Shown here: piece after piece, positions 52,543-63,118 of the stretch
Position numbering within the stretch: position 1 is the first letter of the stretch
How the letters are laid out: the number at the start of each line of letters is the position of its first letter
Source: Acinetobacter sp. ANC 4648
Lineage (GTDB): Bacteria > Pseudomonadota > Gammaproteobacteria > Pseudomonadales > Moraxellaceae
DNA length: 64,000 nt
NCBI RefSeq assembly: GCF_002135345.1
Contig: NZ_NEGI01000006.1
Coordinates: 167,492 to 231,491, forward strand
Direction of reading: 5' to 3'
Notes under the pieces: generated by a model
Seen by the model: only the letters and a program-made list of their open reading frames with translations
Told to the model about the DNA's origin: nothing
Database searches by the model: none
Translations under genes and position numbers: made by a program

Positions 52543-53508
52543 TTAACCTTCAATCCAATGGTAAAACCATGGCAAAGTCGTGGCTAATAAAATACTCATT
52601 AATAAACCAACCATAAGTTTCATGGCATCTTTACTCACATTGCGAGAGGTTCGATACTTATTCACTTCTTGTAAGTGCAACGACATGGCAAACTCACGCC
52701 CTGCCAACAACCCAAGGAATACCCAAGTGGTGCTCATTGGAATATTACTTAACTCTTTAAACACCAATAAAATAATTGCATACATAAAATCAATAATGGT
52801 CGCAGAACGGATGTCTGCTACCCCCGTTTTAGTATCAATAATTTGCTGAATTGCCCCACCCCGTTGATAAAAAACTACACCGAGTAGAATAATAAAAACA
52901 GAAATCGCGAATAACATAAATTCGAATGGCACAGCGCGCGGCACATATACAAAGATATTGGCAAGATCTTGAATTAGCCACTGACTCCACAAAAATGCGG
53001 TTGAAATCCATTGAATCGCGACCCAAGTTTTAGGCGTCGGCAGATGTCGGGTTTTAGTGAAATAGATCGTGACACTTTTAATCACTACACGATAAACAAT
53101 AATGGCCACGACAAATGCCACGGCATAGCCCAGCATGGATTTGGTGAGCATCGCTCCCAAACTACTTGGTGAGAAAATCGTCAGCACCAAAAAGGTCGTA
53201 CTGACTGGTATGCCATATTTGGTGAGCAAAATAAGCAGTAGTGGCGGAACAATATATAGCCAAGTAATCCCCCCTTGAGGGAATGGAATAGTTTCCAAAC
53301 GACCATAAGAGGCATCACCTACCCCCGAAGTCCACCAACCATACATGAGTACAACGGCTAAGATGCTACTGGTGTATAACCAAAGCATCCACCATGGTCG
53401 ATGTGCGTTGGAAGAGATGAATGTGCCCAAGGTTTGCGGTACATCATTCCCCACGATTGAATAGGCTGCTAAACAAAAGCCTACCACCATTAAAAGCTCA
53501 ATTCCCAT
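52543..53508 (-). CDS. Divergent PiT-like (phosphate permease-like) membrane protein
   Basis: This 321-residue polytopic protein has about nine or ten hydrophobic segments. The first segment ends in VGNDVPQTLG (ND at residues 21-22), resembling the GANDVANA motif of PiT phosphate permeases. Segments later show GIPVSTTF (PVSTT at 101-105) and NIPMSTTW (258-261), resembling the PVSTTH motifs. The second GxND motif seems missing, and the protein is shorter than usual PiT. Classification as a PiT relative is from motifs only. Substrate is unknown: phosphate or another anion is inference. An in-frame TTG precedes the ATG chosen at 53508. No PhoU/YkaA-type partner is adjacent. Confidence 0.6.
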   Translation of the reverse strand: MGIELLMVVGFCLAAYSIVGNDVPQTLGTFISSNAHRPWWMLWLYTSSILAVVLMYGWWTSGVGDASYGRLETIPFPQGGITWLYIVPPLLLILLTKYGIPVSTTFLVLTIFSPSSLGAMLTKSMLGYAVAFVVAIIVYRVVIKSVTIYFTKTRHLPTPKTWVAIQWISTAFLWSQWLIQDLANIFVYVPRAVPFEFMLFAISVFIILLGVVFYQRGGAIQQIIDTKTGVADIRSATIIDFMYAIILLVFKELSNIPMSTTWVFLGLLAGREFAMSLHLQEVNKYRTSRNVSKDAMKLMVGLLMSILLATTLPWFYHWIEG

Positions 53509-53771
53509 CAATCTCTAACCTTTATTGCGAACACCAGACACCTCAGTGCAAATTTTACTAAACGCAGATTATGCCACTTTGATACATTTGCATACCTTTG
53601 GTTCTGTCTATTTTTGACACACTCAAAAATTTATAAAATTGCTCAGATTCAGTATCTCATCCCTTTTAATAAGGCGATCATCAAAACTTTGTTGTATTGC
53701 AATAGATTGGTACAGTTTCATACACTATTTAGAATGTCTTTGCTTTAGACTAAATTAAACAACAGCTTTAT

Positions 53772-55169
53772 ATGGTTATGACTGACATACCAACGCACCA
53801 ACGTCTCCAGCCTGAGTTTCGTTTATTGGTTTTTCTCGTGTCTATTGGCTTTTTTATGCAAGGCTTAGACACGACTATTATCAATACAGCTTTGCCTGCA
53901 ATGGCGCAAAGTTTGAATGAAAATCCATTACGGATGCATGGTGTCATTATTAGTTATGTACTGTCTGTCGCAGCTTGTATTCCCTTAAGTGGCTGGCTCG
54001 CAGATCGTTTTGGGGTTCGAAATACATTTTTTGCAGCGATTGTAATTTTTACCCTCGCATCATTGGGTTGTGGTTTATCTCAAAGCTTTTATCAACTCAT
54101 TTTCTTTCGTGTAATCCAAGGCTTGGGCGGTGCATTACTTTTGCCTGTCGGTCGCTTAGCCATGCTAAAACTGATTCCACGAGCACAGTTTTTATCGGCC
54201 ATGAGTATGATGAGCCTAGCAGGTTTACTTGGGCCGCTAATGGGGCCAACTTTAGGTGGCTATCTGGTTGAGTACGTAACTTGGCATTGGATTTTTCTGA
54301 TTAATCTTCCAATTGGTCTGTTGGGTGTGTTCGTCACTTTTAAAGCCATGCCAAATGTGACCGAAGCTACTGTAAAAAGATTCGATTTAAGTGGTTTTAT
54401 TTTATTGGTGATTGCCATGGTGGGTATGGCTTTAGGCATTGAAAGTATTGCAAATCGAGAAGTATCTCGCAGTTTAAGTTATGGATTATTAATAGCAGGT
54501 TTTGCTGCTGCTGGGCTGTATGCCTATCATGCACATACGCATCAAAATGCCCTATTTCGCAGTAAACTTTTTAAAAACAAAGTCTATGCCATTGGCATTT
54601 TAGGTAATTTTTTTGCTCGCTTTGGTGGGAATGCAATTCCATTTATTTTACCACTAATGTTACAGGTCGCATTTAAAGTAGAGCCATTTATGGCCGGTAT
54701 CATGATGACTCCAGTAGTACTGGGCTCATTATTCTCTAAGCCCATTATTCGCCCCATTATTCAACGGGTTGGATATCGACGTTTTTTACTGGTCAATACC
54801 ATCCTTGTCGGCGTATGTATTGCTAGTTTTTCACTGACTACAGCAGAGACACCGATGTGGCTCCGCGCATTCCATTTTTTTATTTTTGGAGCCTTAAATT
54901 CATTGCAATTTGTCAGTATGAATACCCTGACTTTAAAAGATTTACCTCAACAAGATGCCAGTAGCGGTAATAGCTTTTTATCGATGATTATGATGTTATC
55001 CATGAGTATTGGCGTCGCACTTGCTGGAACTTTACTTAATATTTTTACAGCTTACTATGGCACTAATCAAATCAGCGATGCCTTTCATATGACGCTAATT
55101 TGTTTGGGTGCAATCAACATCATTACAGCTTATATTTTTTCTCAAATTCCAAAAAATATGCCAATTTAA
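53772..55169 (+). CDS. MFS transporter, DHA2 (MdtD/EmrB-like) type
   Basis: This is a drug:H+ antiporter-type protein of 465 residues with about 13-14 hydrophobic segments. Early segment 1 has GLDTTIINTALPAMA (motif D1). LSGWLADRFGVRNTF is motif A between segments 2 and 3, RVIQGLGGALLLP is motif B, and GLLGPLMGPTLGGYL is motif C, the antiporter signature. MdtD of E. coli is the nearest type. No regulator or membrane-fusion partner (EmrA) is adjacent, so it may act as a lone inner-membrane exporter. Substrate is unknown. Confidence 0.85.
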   Translation: MVMTDIPTHQRLQPEFRLLVFLVSIGFFMQGLDTTIINTALPAMAQSLNENPLRMHGVIISYVLSVAACIPLSGWLADRFGVRNTFFAAIVIFTLASLGCGLSQSFYQLIFFRVIQGLGGALLLPVGRLAMLKLIPRAQFLSAMSMMSLAGLLGPLMGPTLGGYLVEYVTWHWIFLINLPIGLLGVFVTFKAMPNVTEATVKRFDLSGFILLVIAMVGMALGIESIANREVSRSLSYGLLIAGFAAAGLYAYHAHTHQNALFRSKLFKNKVYAIGILGNFFARFGGNAIPFILPLMLQVAFKVEPFMAGIMMTPVVLGSLFSKPIIRPIIQRVGYRRFLLVNTILVGVCIASFSLTTAETPMWLRAFHFFIFGALNSLQFVSMNTLTLKDLPQQDASSGNSFLSMIMMLSMSIGVALAGTLLNIFTAYYGTNQISDAFHMTLICLGAINIITAYIFSQIPKNMPI

Positions 55170-55237
55170 CTTTTAAAGATAAAGGACATGCTATTGCACC
55201 TTATAATCCTGAATGCTAAAAATAGATCACTTAGATC

Positions 55238-56002
55238 ATGAAAAAAAGAGCTTCTAAACTAGACTCTCTGTGGCGATACCCTTCCTATATTGGGATGGCA
55301 TTCTTGTGCTGTGCGATACTCGTATCCCTTGTATTTTTTCATCAAAATACTGCTGCACAAGATTATCCCGTGCAAGGTTTTGATGTTTCACATCATCAAG
55401 GTGACATTGATTGGAAAAAAATCTCACCCAAACACTATCAATTCGTCTATCTCAAAGCCACTGAAGGTGGTGATTATCAGGATGATAAATTTCAAGACTA
55501 TTGGCTCAGCGCGCATGAACAAGGTCTACGTATCGGCGCCTATCATTTTTATCGCCTGTGTCGTGATGGTGATATTCAGGCACAGAATTTCATTCAAACT
55601 GTCCCAAATAAATCTTATGCTTTGCCTCCAGTCATTGATTTGGAATATGACAGCAACTGTATCAATCATTTCAGTAAAGAACAGTTATTAAAACAAATTC
55701 AAATTATGCATGACCGTTTACAGCAGCATTATGGTAAACAACCGATTTTTTATACCTCAAAAAACTTTTATAATATTATTTTACTGAATCAATTCAAACA
55801 AACCCCTATTTGGATTCGTGAATATCAAGGCTCCCCTGAGCTAAAAGACAAAAGACCTTGGACCTTTTGGCAAAAAAGCAATCAGGGTCAAATTAAAGGT
55901 ATTCACACGATAGTTGACTTAAATGTATTCCATGGTTCAGAACAAGACTGGAATATATTTTTAGAAAAGAATCAGCTCCTTTCTTTTCCAAAGAAAAATT
56001 AA
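55238..56002 (+). CDS. GH25 family lysozyme (muramidase), membrane-anchored
   Basis: This glycoside hydrolase family 25 enzyme would cleave the MurNAc-GlcNAc bond of peptidoglycan. Its 254 residues begin with a basic N-terminus and one hydrophobic segment (about 15-32), then the catalytic barrel: GFDVSHHQGDIDW (about 46-58), YLKATEGGDYQD, GAYHFYRLCRDG and the acidic pair in PPVIDLEYD. There is no cleavage site obvious enough to tell a signal peptide from an anchor. No phage genes are nearby, so it is a chromosomal housekeeping or remodelling enzyme rather than an endolysin. Confidence 0.88.
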   Translation: MKKRASKLDSLWRYPSYIGMAFLCCAILVSLVFFHQNTAAQDYPVQGFDVSHHQGDIDWKKISPKHYQFVYLKATEGGDYQDDKFQDYWLSAHEQGLRIGAYHFYRLCRDGDIQAQNFIQTVPNKSYALPPVIDLEYDSNCINHFSKEQLLKQIQIMHDRLQQHYGKQPIFYTSKNFYNIILLNQFKQTPIWIREYQGSPELKDKRPWTFWQKSNQGQIKGIHTIVDLNVFHGSEQDWNIFLEKNQLLSFPKKN

Positions 56003-56101
56003 ATACTTCACCTGACAGTAGTTGACGCTTTAAATTTTAGGATGGATAACAATTTAAACCGCATCGGTTAGAATAAAGTATCCCCTCTTATCATGTGACA
56101 C

Positions 56102-57157
56102 ATGAGAAAAATCATACATATCGACATGGATGCCTTTTATGCATCTGTCGAATTAAAAGACCAACCACAATTACAACATTTACCCGTAGTGATTGCCTCA
56201 CATCATCCTCGTGCTGTGATTGCGGCAGCATCTTATCCTGCACGAACTTTCGGCCTACGCTCTGCGATGTCGATGTCACAGGCAATCAAGCTGTGCCCCC
56301 AAGTGATTGTGATTGAACCCAACTTTGAAAAATATCGTGCCGTATCTGAGAAAATTCATACTATTTTTCAAAAATATACTTCCATCATTGAGCCGTTATC
56401 TTTGGATGAAGCCTATTTAGATGTCACTGAAAACTTAAAAAATATTCCAAGTGCTACCGAAGTAGCTGAACAAATCCGAGCCGATATTTTTACCTGCACA
56501 GGATTAACTGCATCAGCAGGAGTTGCGCCCAATAAGTTTCTTGCAAAAATTGCATCAGACTGGCATAAGCCCAATGGAATCTGCATTATTAAGCCATACC
56601 AGGTACAACATTTTATTCAAAATCTGCCACTGAAAAAAATTCCTGGGGTCGGTAAAGTCACTCAGGAAAAGTTAAAACTATTGCACTTAGCAACCTTGGG
56701 CGATTTACAAAAAATTGAAGAAGCGATTCTTATCCAGCATTTTGGTAAATATGGCAAGCAATTGTTCTTATATGCACAAGGCATTGATGATCGTCCTGTG
56801 CAACCAGAACGTCAAAGACAACAGATTTCTAAAGAAATTACCTTTGATTCAGATTTCACCCTGATGCAATGCCAACCCTATTGGGACAATTTGATTGAAC
56901 GGGTATGGCGTAATCTAGAAAAAAAACAGTTTCAAGCTCGCGGTGTCACCGTCAAACTCAAACTCAAAAATTTTCAGGTTTTACAACACAGTAAAAGCTT
57001 TAAACAGGCTTTAAATTCTCAACAAGAAATGACTCTAGTGATACAACAACTGATACAAGAAATGTTGATTCCTGAACACTATCAATTTCGTTTAGTCGGG
57101 GTCGGTGTTTATCAGCTATCAGAGAAACAGGAACAATCACAGTTATCACTTTGGTAA
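56102..57157 (+). CDS. dinB: DNA polymerase IV
   Basis: This is a Y-family translesion polymerase of 351 residues. Palm residues are visible: [13 protein letters not shown] (motif with catalytic Asp at 8), [10 protein letters not shown] (catalytic Asp/Glu near 103-104) and [18 protein letters not shown] helix-hairpin-helix region [11 protein letters not shown] (about 182) and little-finger domain follow. The C-terminus ends QSQLSLW, close to a beta-clamp-binding pentapeptide QLSLW. Acinetobacter lacks a classical LexA, so control of this gene is not the E. coli type; no SOS box was seen. Confidence 0.95.
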   Translation: MRKIIHIDMDAFYASVELKDQPQLQHLPVVIASHHPRAVIAAASYPARTFGLRSAMSMSQAIKLCPQVIVIEPNFEKYRAVSEKIHTIFQKYTSIIEPLSLDEAYLDVTENLKNIPSATEVAEQIRADIFTCTGLTASAGVAPNKFLAKIASDWHKPNGICIIKPYQVQHFIQNLPLKKIPGVGKVTQEKLKLLHLATLGDLQKIEEAILIQHFGKYGKQLFLYAQGIDDRPVQPERQRQQISKEITFDSDFTLMQCQPYWDNLIERVWRNLEKKQFQARGVTVKLKLKNFQVLQHSKSFKQALNSQQEMTLVIQQLIQEMLIPEHYQFRLVGVGVYQLSEKQEQSQLSLW

Positions 57158-57577
57158 CCGATCAAAATAGAATACTTTTTAATCGAACGAGTAAAAATAA
57201 AACAATTATTCCCCCATTTTACTTATTTTTAGAGTAATCTAACCTTCGCTATACATTACCCATGTATATGCCGAGAGGCCAAAAATCACCTTTACTTTTA
57301 GCCTATTGTCCTGTGATTAGTGTGACGATCAAATCCGAAAATTACAGGGCTCTCTGCCATTCACTTGGGTTCTCATCCATTTCGATCATCTAAAGCCCAT
57401 AATAAAAACCTTCTGCAAATTTTTAACTTCAAAATATTTTAATTCCAAACATCATGCTATCCATGTCAATAAAACTGTCATTTTTATTTCAGCTTTTTAA
57501 ATCAAAAATAAAGTGTAACTTTGCAGAATATAGTTGATCGCGTACAATTTAAATCATCATCAAATTTTGGAAATACC
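57158..57577. other. Intergenic region between dinB and ridA-like gene
   Basis: About 420 bases without a supported gene. The left half contains a less AT-rich patch (about 57265-57400) with no tRNA-like fold that I could confirm. The right 100 bases are AT-rich and likely hold the ridA-like promoter. No terminator with a T-run was recognised after dinB. Confidence 0.4.
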
Positions 57578-57934
57578 ATGGCTGTTCAGCGTTTACATGT
57601 AGAAAAACGTTTTTCTGAAATTGCAATTTCTGGAAATTTAGTTCATTTGGCTGGTCAATTGGCATCTGACTTAAGCCTTGATATCCAAGGACAAACTCGA
57701 CAAACCTTAGATATTATTGAACGTTTTCTTGCAGATGCAGGCACAGATAAAAATCATATTATGTCTGTGACGATTTTCCTCAAAGATATTGAACAAGATT
57801 ATGCAGGTATGAATGAGATTTGGGATGCATGGTGTTCAGATATTCAAGCCTTACCTCGAACTTGCGTAGAAGCCAAAATGTATAGACCCGATGTGTTAGT
57901 GGAAATGACGGTGGTTGCAGTTAAACCTGAATAA
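57578..57934 (+). CDS. RidA family protein
   Basis: This is a YjgF/YER057c/UK114 family protein of 118 residues, of the type that hydrolyses reactive enamine/imine intermediates from PLP enzymes. The start MAVQRLHVEKR is chosen because an upstream in-frame start at 57521 would add a non-family tail. The region TFDIIERFLADAG-like (TLDIIERFLADAG) precedes HIMSVTIFLKDIEQDY. The catalytic-type Arg in LPRTCVEAKM (about residue 94) and a C-terminal VEMTVVAV strand are present. It is closer to the YoaB/Rid3 subgroup than canonical RidA, so activity may differ. Confidence 0.85.
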   Translation: MAVQRLHVEKRFSEIAISGNLVHLAGQLASDLSLDIQGQTRQTLDIIERFLADAGTDKNHIMSVTIFLKDIEQDYAGMNEIWDAWCSDIQALPRTCVEAKMYRPDVLVEMTVVAVKPE

Positions 57935-58026
57935 AGCTGAAATCGATTTAACTACAGCACCAAACACACAGCAGCGAGTAAAAAATTTCATTGCATTAGA
58001 AATGTATGACCAACATGCATTTCTAT

Positions 58027-58566
58027 TTAACCAAAAATACGTGTTTTAGATGCTTGATCACGATATAGATTTAATTTTCCAAAAATAGCTGGATATTCAG
58101 CATCAATGCTTTGCATCTGAGCTGGTTCCATTAAAAAATCTGCTCGTAATTGTTGATATTCTGGCACCTTGGTATAGCGAATGACACGATACGTAGCCAT
58201 TTCCAATAGTGCATATTGATATATTGTCGCGCTAGAACGTTTCACTAAATTTGGATCATCTAAAGCAACCACCGCAATAACACGGCAATCCTTATCCAAA
58301 ATCACGAAGTTAGCAAACATCTTTTGATATTTACGACGGGTATGTGAATATTTTGTGGTTAGCAAGGCATCAAATGATACATGTGCCAATATATTTGCTT
58401 CAGGCAACACCTCTTTAAGTCGAGTAAAAGTAATCTGCTCACTCGAATTAAAAACAGCTCTTTGTCTTAAAACGCTATCATTTTTTTGCTTATTTTTTAA
58501 TCCGTTATAAGCAAAGACAATCGCGATAGCAAGTATGACTAAACTTGCAAAAACTATCATGTCCAT
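58027..58566 (-). CDS. DUF2726-like protein with N-terminal membrane anchor
   Basis: This 179-residue protein has one hydrophobic segment at residues 3-20, then a basic linker and a soluble domain. The motif FTRLKEVLPEANILAHVSF (about 48-66), the later FVILDKDCRVIAVVALDD (about 88-105), and an overall alpha/beta order resemble DUF2726, a restriction-nuclease-like fold often found with C4 zinc-finger or topoisomerase-type segments. Here no zinc finger follows. The D/ExK-type nuclease residues are not clear to me. Function unknown. AAGGAAT precedes the start. Confidence 0.7.
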   Translation of the reverse strand: MDMIVFASLVILAIAIVFAYNGLKNKQKNDSVLRQRAVFNSSEQITFTRLKEVLPEANILAHVSFDALLTTKYSHTRRKYQKMFANFVILDKDCRVIAVVALDDPNLVKRSSATIYQYALLEMATYRVIRYTKVPEYQQLRADFLMEPAQMQSIDAEYPAIFGKLNLYRDQASKTRIFG

Positions 58567-59084
58567 TTTCTATTCCTTCTTTTTTTATAATTCGGCTAAA
58601 TCACCGTTTTTTGTTTATTCAATTATATAATTAACCAATAAAATTAAAACTCCCTGTTCATAAACGCTATTGAATCACAACAAAACTCTTATAAAACTTT
58701 AAAAATAAGTTCAAGTCATTATTTTCATTCATATAATTTACTACATTGTTCTTAATTATAAATTGAATTATTTAAATTATCCTCATCTACGATTCAACAC
58801 AAATGAATAACTAATATTTATGGTTATAACTATATTTTGATAAAAATACAAATTAATCCGATGGAAATACAGTTTGATTGTCTAACAATATAACGCCCAA
58901 TAATCCATTTTTAAGCATCGTTTCCTCAATAATTTCAATTAATTTGTCCACCGTTTAAACTAAATTCTAAACAATAGTGAAAACACGTAGCTTTCAAAGC
59001 CAAACCAATCTTGATAATAACTTTATAATCAAGGATCATACTATTCTTAATAGTTATCTATTAGCCATATATAAAGTAAGCAAT
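58567..59084. other. Very AT-rich non-coding region
   Basis: About 520 bases between the DUF2726-like gene's start and the ygiQ terminator, both on the minus strand. No supported gene is seen on either strand. The DNA is strongly AT-rich with many short A/T runs. The first 50 or so bases should hold the DUF2726 gene's promoter. It has the character of curved or NAP-binding DNA, but this is speculation from composition. Confidence 0.45.
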
Positions 59085-59113
59085 AAAAAAAGGATGCCTA
59101 AGCATCCTTTTTT
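59085..59113 (-). terminator. Terminator after ygiQ
   Basis: AAAAAAAGGATGC and GCATCCTTTTTT arms around a short loop stand just after the ygiQ stop. Confidence 0.92.
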
Positions 59114-59124
59114 AACGTTTAAAA

Positions 59125-61536
59125 CTAAGCCCGTGATTTAGATTTCGCTTTACCCTTTGGTCCACCAAACGGACGTTTAGCATCACCCGTTTCACGTGGT
59201 GGCAAACCGGTATGCTGGGTCAAAATCTGTCCACGTTCAGGACGTTTCTTCGTATTTGAAGGACGACCTTGGCTAGTAGATTTTGCATTACGCTCGGCAT
59301 TGTCAGTACTACGTTTTTGTGAATCGCCGCCAACTGTCGAGTTTTTCTTACGTGCAGACTGATACTCACCTTCAGTACCTACCGGTTGATAAGTCGGAAT
59401 CAAATGCTGCTTTGAGTTACCAATTAAGTCTGTACGACCCATTTCTTTCAACGCTTCGCGCAATAATGGCCAATTGTTTGAGTCATGGTAACGTAAGAAG
59501 GCTTTATGAATACGACGACGCTTATCACCTTTTACAATATCAACCGTTTCAGTATAACGCGCGACTTTTGCCAACGGATTTTTACCCGTGTAATACATAG
59601 TAGTTGCAGTTGCCATTGGGGATGGATAGAAGGTTTGTACCTGATCGGCACGGAAACCATTCTTCTTCAACCAAATCGCCAAATTCATCATGTCGTAATC
59701 GGTAGTTCCCGGATGCGCAGCGATGAAATAAGGAATTAAATATTGCTCCTTACCCGCTTCCTTACTGAAACGATCAAACATTTGTTTAAAACGATCATAA
59801 GTACCAATACCGGGTTTCATCATCTTCGACAATGGGCCTTTTTCGGTATGCTCAGGCGCAATTTTTAAATAACCCCCAACATGATGCTGTACCAACTCTT
59901 TCACGTATTCAGGATTTAAAACTGCCAAGTCATAACGCAAACCTGAACCAATCAGAATTTTTTTAATGCCTTTTAATTCACGTGCTTTACGATACAACTG
60001 AGTTAATGGTGCATGATCGGTATGTAAGTTTTGACATACACCTGGATAAACACACGATGGTTTACGACAGTTTTTCTCAATCTCAGGATCTTTACACTGT
60101 AAACGGTACATGTTTGCAGTTGGGCCACCTAAGTCGGAAATAATGCCAGTAAAACCAGGTGCTGTATCACGAATCTTTTCGACTTCACGTAAAATAGAAT
60201 CTTCCGAACGATTCTGAATAATACGACCTTCATGTTCAGTAATCGAACAGAACGTACAACCACCAAAACAGCCACGCATGATATTCACAGAGAATTTAAT
60301 CATGTCAAAAGCGGGGAACCGTGCTTCAGCATAAGCCGGATGCGGTAACCGTGCATAAGGTAAATCAAAGACATAGTCCATTTCTTCCGTCGTTAACGGA
60401 ATTGGCGGTGCATTTAACCAAACATCACGTTCACCATGTTTTTGCACCAAAGCGCGCGCATTTCCCGGATTGGTTTCTAAATGCAAAATACGATTCGTAT
60501 GTGCATACAGTACTGGATCGTCAGAAACTTCTTCAAAGGCAGGCAAGCGAATGACCGCCAATTCACGCGGAGGTAATTTGTGTTTAATGGCTTTAGAGGT
60601 CGGTTGTAGCTGGACAATTTGAGTATCAGGATCTAAATGATCACCTTGACGTACAATGGGATTAGCTACCGCTTCTTTTTGGAAGTTTTGATACTTGGTT
60701 AACGAATTGCCTTTATCTTGTTCAATTTCGCAACCATCTAAATCTTCAGTCATCACATAAGGATTAATGATCGGGTCAACACGACCCACTGTATCCACAT
60801 CATTTGAAGCAATTTCGACAAACTTAGCCTTAGAAGCTCGGTTCAATTTGTTTACGATAAATGCTGTACCGCGAACATCAGTAATTTGGTGAATTTTTTC
60901 GCCACGAGCTAAACGATGCATTACTTCAGTAATTGAGCGCTCACCATTACCGTACATTAATAAATCAGCTTTAGAATCCATTAATACTGAACGACGGACT
61001 TTATCTGACCAGTAATCATAGTGCGCAATACGACGTAATGAAGCTTCAATTCCGCCCAACAGAACAGGCACATCAGGATAAGCTTCACGTACACGTTGGC
61101 AATACACTGTTGCAGCACGGTCTGGACGTTTATTTGGTTGATTATCTGGTGAGTAAGCATCATCGGAACGAATTTTACGGTCAGCCGTATAACGGTTGAT
61201 CATCGAATCCATATTCCCAGCGGTTACTCCCCATGCGATATTGGGTTTACCCAAGGCACGGAATGCTTCTACATTGGTCCAATCTGGCTGTGCAATAATT
61301 CCGACGCGGAAACCCTGTGCTTCTAATGTACGACCAATAATGCCAGAACAAAAAGACGGATGGTCAATATAAGCGTCGCCACAAACCAAAATAAAATCGC
61401 AGGAATCCCAACCGAGTTGATCCATCTCCTCGCGTGACATAGGCAAAAATGGTGCAGGTTCAAAGCACGATGCCCAATATTTGTCATAATCAAACAACGC
61501 AGTAGGCGCTGTCTGAGCGGTATAAGCTGTAGACAT
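59125..61536 (-). CDS. YgiQ family radical SAM protein
   Basis: This is a large radical SAM protein of 803 residues and unknown reaction. A cobalamin-binding-like N-terminal region has [15 protein letters not shown] and [16 protein letters not shown]. The cluster motif CFGGCTFC (C-x3-C-x2-C) lies at about 425-432. [13 protein letters not shown] and [13 protein letters not shown] belong to the barrel. The C-terminus (about 740-803) is a basic, disordered Lys/Arg/Gly/Pro-rich tail. UPF0313/YgiQ proteins are widespread and their substrate is not established. It is a single-gene unit. Confidence 0.93.
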   Translation of the reverse strand: MSTAYTAQTAPTALFDYDKYWASCFEPAPFLPMSREEMDQLGWDSCDFILVCGDAYIDHPSFCSGIIGRTLEAQGFRVGIIAQPDWTNVEAFRALGKPNIAWGVTAGNMDSMINRYTADRKIRSDDAYSPDNQPNKRPDRAATVYCQRVREAYPDVPVLLGGIEASLRRIAHYDYWSDKVRRSVLMDSKADLLMYGNGERSITEVMHRLARGEKIHQITDVRGTAFIVNKLNRASKAKFVEIASNDVDTVGRVDPIINPYVMTEDLDGCEIEQDKGNSLTKYQNFQKEAVANPIVRQGDHLDPDTQIVQLQPTSKAIKHKLPPRELAVIRLPAFEEVSDDPVLYAHTNRILHLETNPGNARALVQKHGERDVWLNAPPIPLTTEEMDYVFDLPYARLPHPAYAEARFPAFDMIKFSVNIMRGCFGGCTFCSITEHEGRIIQNRSEDSILREVEKIRDTAPGFTGIISDLGGPTANMYRLQCKDPEIEKNCRKPSCVYPGVCQNLHTDHAPLTQLYRKARELKGIKKILIGSGLRYDLAVLNPEYVKELVQHHVGGYLKIAPEHTEKGPLSKMMKPGIGTYDRFKQMFDRFSKEAGKEQYLIPYFIAAHPGTTDYDMMNLAIWLKKNGFRADQVQTFYPSPMATATTMYYTGKNPLAKVARYTETVDIVKGDKRRRIHKAFLRYHDSNNWPLLREALKEMGRTDLIGNSKQHLIPTYQPVGTEGEYQSARKKNSTVGGDSQKRSTDNAERNAKSTSQGRPSNTKKRPERGQILTQHTGLPPRETGDAKRPFGGPKGKAKSKSRA

Positions 61537-61653
61537 GGTTAGAAATTCTCGGCTGGAGATTAAAGAAGAAACATCAAAAGATGAAAGTCGATCATTTTAG
61601 CATGAATTACATTCATGTTGCTTGATTAAAAAATATACATAAACAGCAGTTTA

Positions 61654-62910
61654 TCATTTATTATTTTTCTCACTAATCACCTCATGCAATTCAGTACCAT
61701 CCTGTTTATTTTCAAGCATCTCTTTTAATACCCAAGCCAAAAATAATCCAATGAGTAAAACACCTGTGATGACTATAGTTAGACCTAACCAGCCATAATT
61801 TTCCCATACTAAACCACCAGTACTACCTAACAAGCTTGATCCTAAGTAATAGCAGAATAAGTACAAAGATGAACCGACTGCTCGATACTGTAACGACTGA
61901 ACAGAAACCCAACTACTTGAAGTTGAGTGTGCTGCAAAAAATGAAAAGGTAAAAATCAGTAAACCTAATAAAATCATCAATATAGAAGGAATCAACATCA
62001 ACCACAAACCTAAAATCATGCTGCTAAACATACAAATTAATACTGTGCCACGTCCATACTTGAGACTCCAACTCGCAGCACGCGGTGAACTATAAATACC
62101 GGATAAATAAGCGATTGAAATTAGCCCTATCCATGTTTGCGAAAGCTCAAAGGGCTTTTCTAACAGATGATAACTCATGTAATTGAATACGGTGACAAAA
62201 CAGCCCATGAGAATAAAACCTTCAGCAAACAATAAGCGTAGCTTTGGATCAGATAAATTCTTTTTAAATGAGTCTTTAAAACGTGACCATTGAATGGGAT
62301 AAGCTTTGAAATGTTGAGATGCAGGTAGAGCAAGATAAAAAATGATCGCAATAATCAAGTTTAGTAAGCCAATAATACCTATTGCCGCTTGCCAAGGAAT
62401 GTAATCCAATAATACCCCAGCAATGAGGCGTCCACCCATTCCTCCAATTGCTGTGCCTGAAATATACAGACCCATGGCAAAACCAACATCCTTTTGCGCG
62501 ATTTCTTCACCAATATAGGTCATTGCAACGGAAGCTACACCGCTCACAGCCAATCCAATCATCATTCGAGTGGCTAAAAAAAACTCCCAATGAGATAAAA
62601 ATGAGCTGATTAATAATAAGATTGAGGTCGAAAATAAAGAAATTGCCATGATTTTTTTACGACCATAACGATCAGAAATCAATCCTGTAAAAAGTAGCCC
62701 AAGTGCTAAAGCAATCGTTGAAAAAGATAAAGAAAAACTACTCTGTGTTGCAGTTATCTGAAAAAATTTGGCTAAAAAAGGCATCATGGGTTGGACACAA
62801 TATAAGGATGAAAATATTGCAAAACCAGCCAAAAATAATGAGAGTAAAATTGCGCTAAATGATTTGGTACCATACTCTATATAGTGCATGGACTCAGGTA
62901 ATTCAGACAT
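61654..62910 (-). CDS. MFS transporter, YnfM-like (DHA1 type)
   Basis: This twelve-segment major facilitator is 418 residues long. Signatures include GLISDRYGRKKIM (motif A), SVAMTYIGEEIAQKD after segment 4 (typical of the YnfM/Bcr-type subgroup) and GTAIGGMGGRLIAGVLLDY (motif C-like). The substrate is unknown: members range from arabinose or drug efflux to others. It stands alone, between ygiQ and a pseudogene region. Confidence 0.85.
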   Translation of the reverse strand: MSELPESMHYIEYGTKSFSAILLSLFLAGFAIFSSLYCVQPMMPFLAKFFQITATQSSFSLSFSTIALALGLLFTGLISDRYGRKKIMAISLFSTSILLLISSFLSHWEFFLATRMMIGLAVSGVASVAMTYIGEEIAQKDVGFAMGLYISGTAIGGMGGRLIAGVLLDYIPWQAAIGIIGLLNLIIAIIFYLALPASQHFKAYPIQWSRFKDSFKKNLSDPKLRLLFAEGFILMGCFVTVFNYMSYHLLEKPFELSQTWIGLISIAYLSGIYSSPRAASWSLKYGRGTVLICMFSSMILGLWLMLIPSILMILLGLLIFTFSFFAAHSTSSSWVSVQSLQYRAVGSSLYLFCYYLGSSLLGSTGGLVWENYGWLGLTIVITGVLLIGLFLAWVLKEMLENKQDGTELHEVISEKNNK

Positions 62911-63118
62911 AAGCTCTCCTTATATCCATTCAGTATACAATTTTTTCATTGATTCTAAAGAATAAAATCCTTTATCCAAACCTCAAAGGTAGGCATTTAC
63001 GCTCCTCAGCGCTATGCAATTATTGAGCTGAAGTGAATAATCAAAAAGCCTAAAGATATAGCTCATGTCTATCTAGCTAGCACCAATACCGCATACTCAA
63101 GAATTTAAAATATCATCC

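Noticed and set aside
55238..57157. Prophage remnant suggested by the lysozyme and DNA polymerase IV
   Set aside because: No structural, terminase, holin or integrase genes lie around, and both genes have ordinary chromosomal forms.
57158..57577. A tRNA or structured small RNA in the dinB/ridA gap
   Set aside because: No cloverleaf, CCA-type end or T-loop signature could be found, and no terminator closes a plausible transcript.
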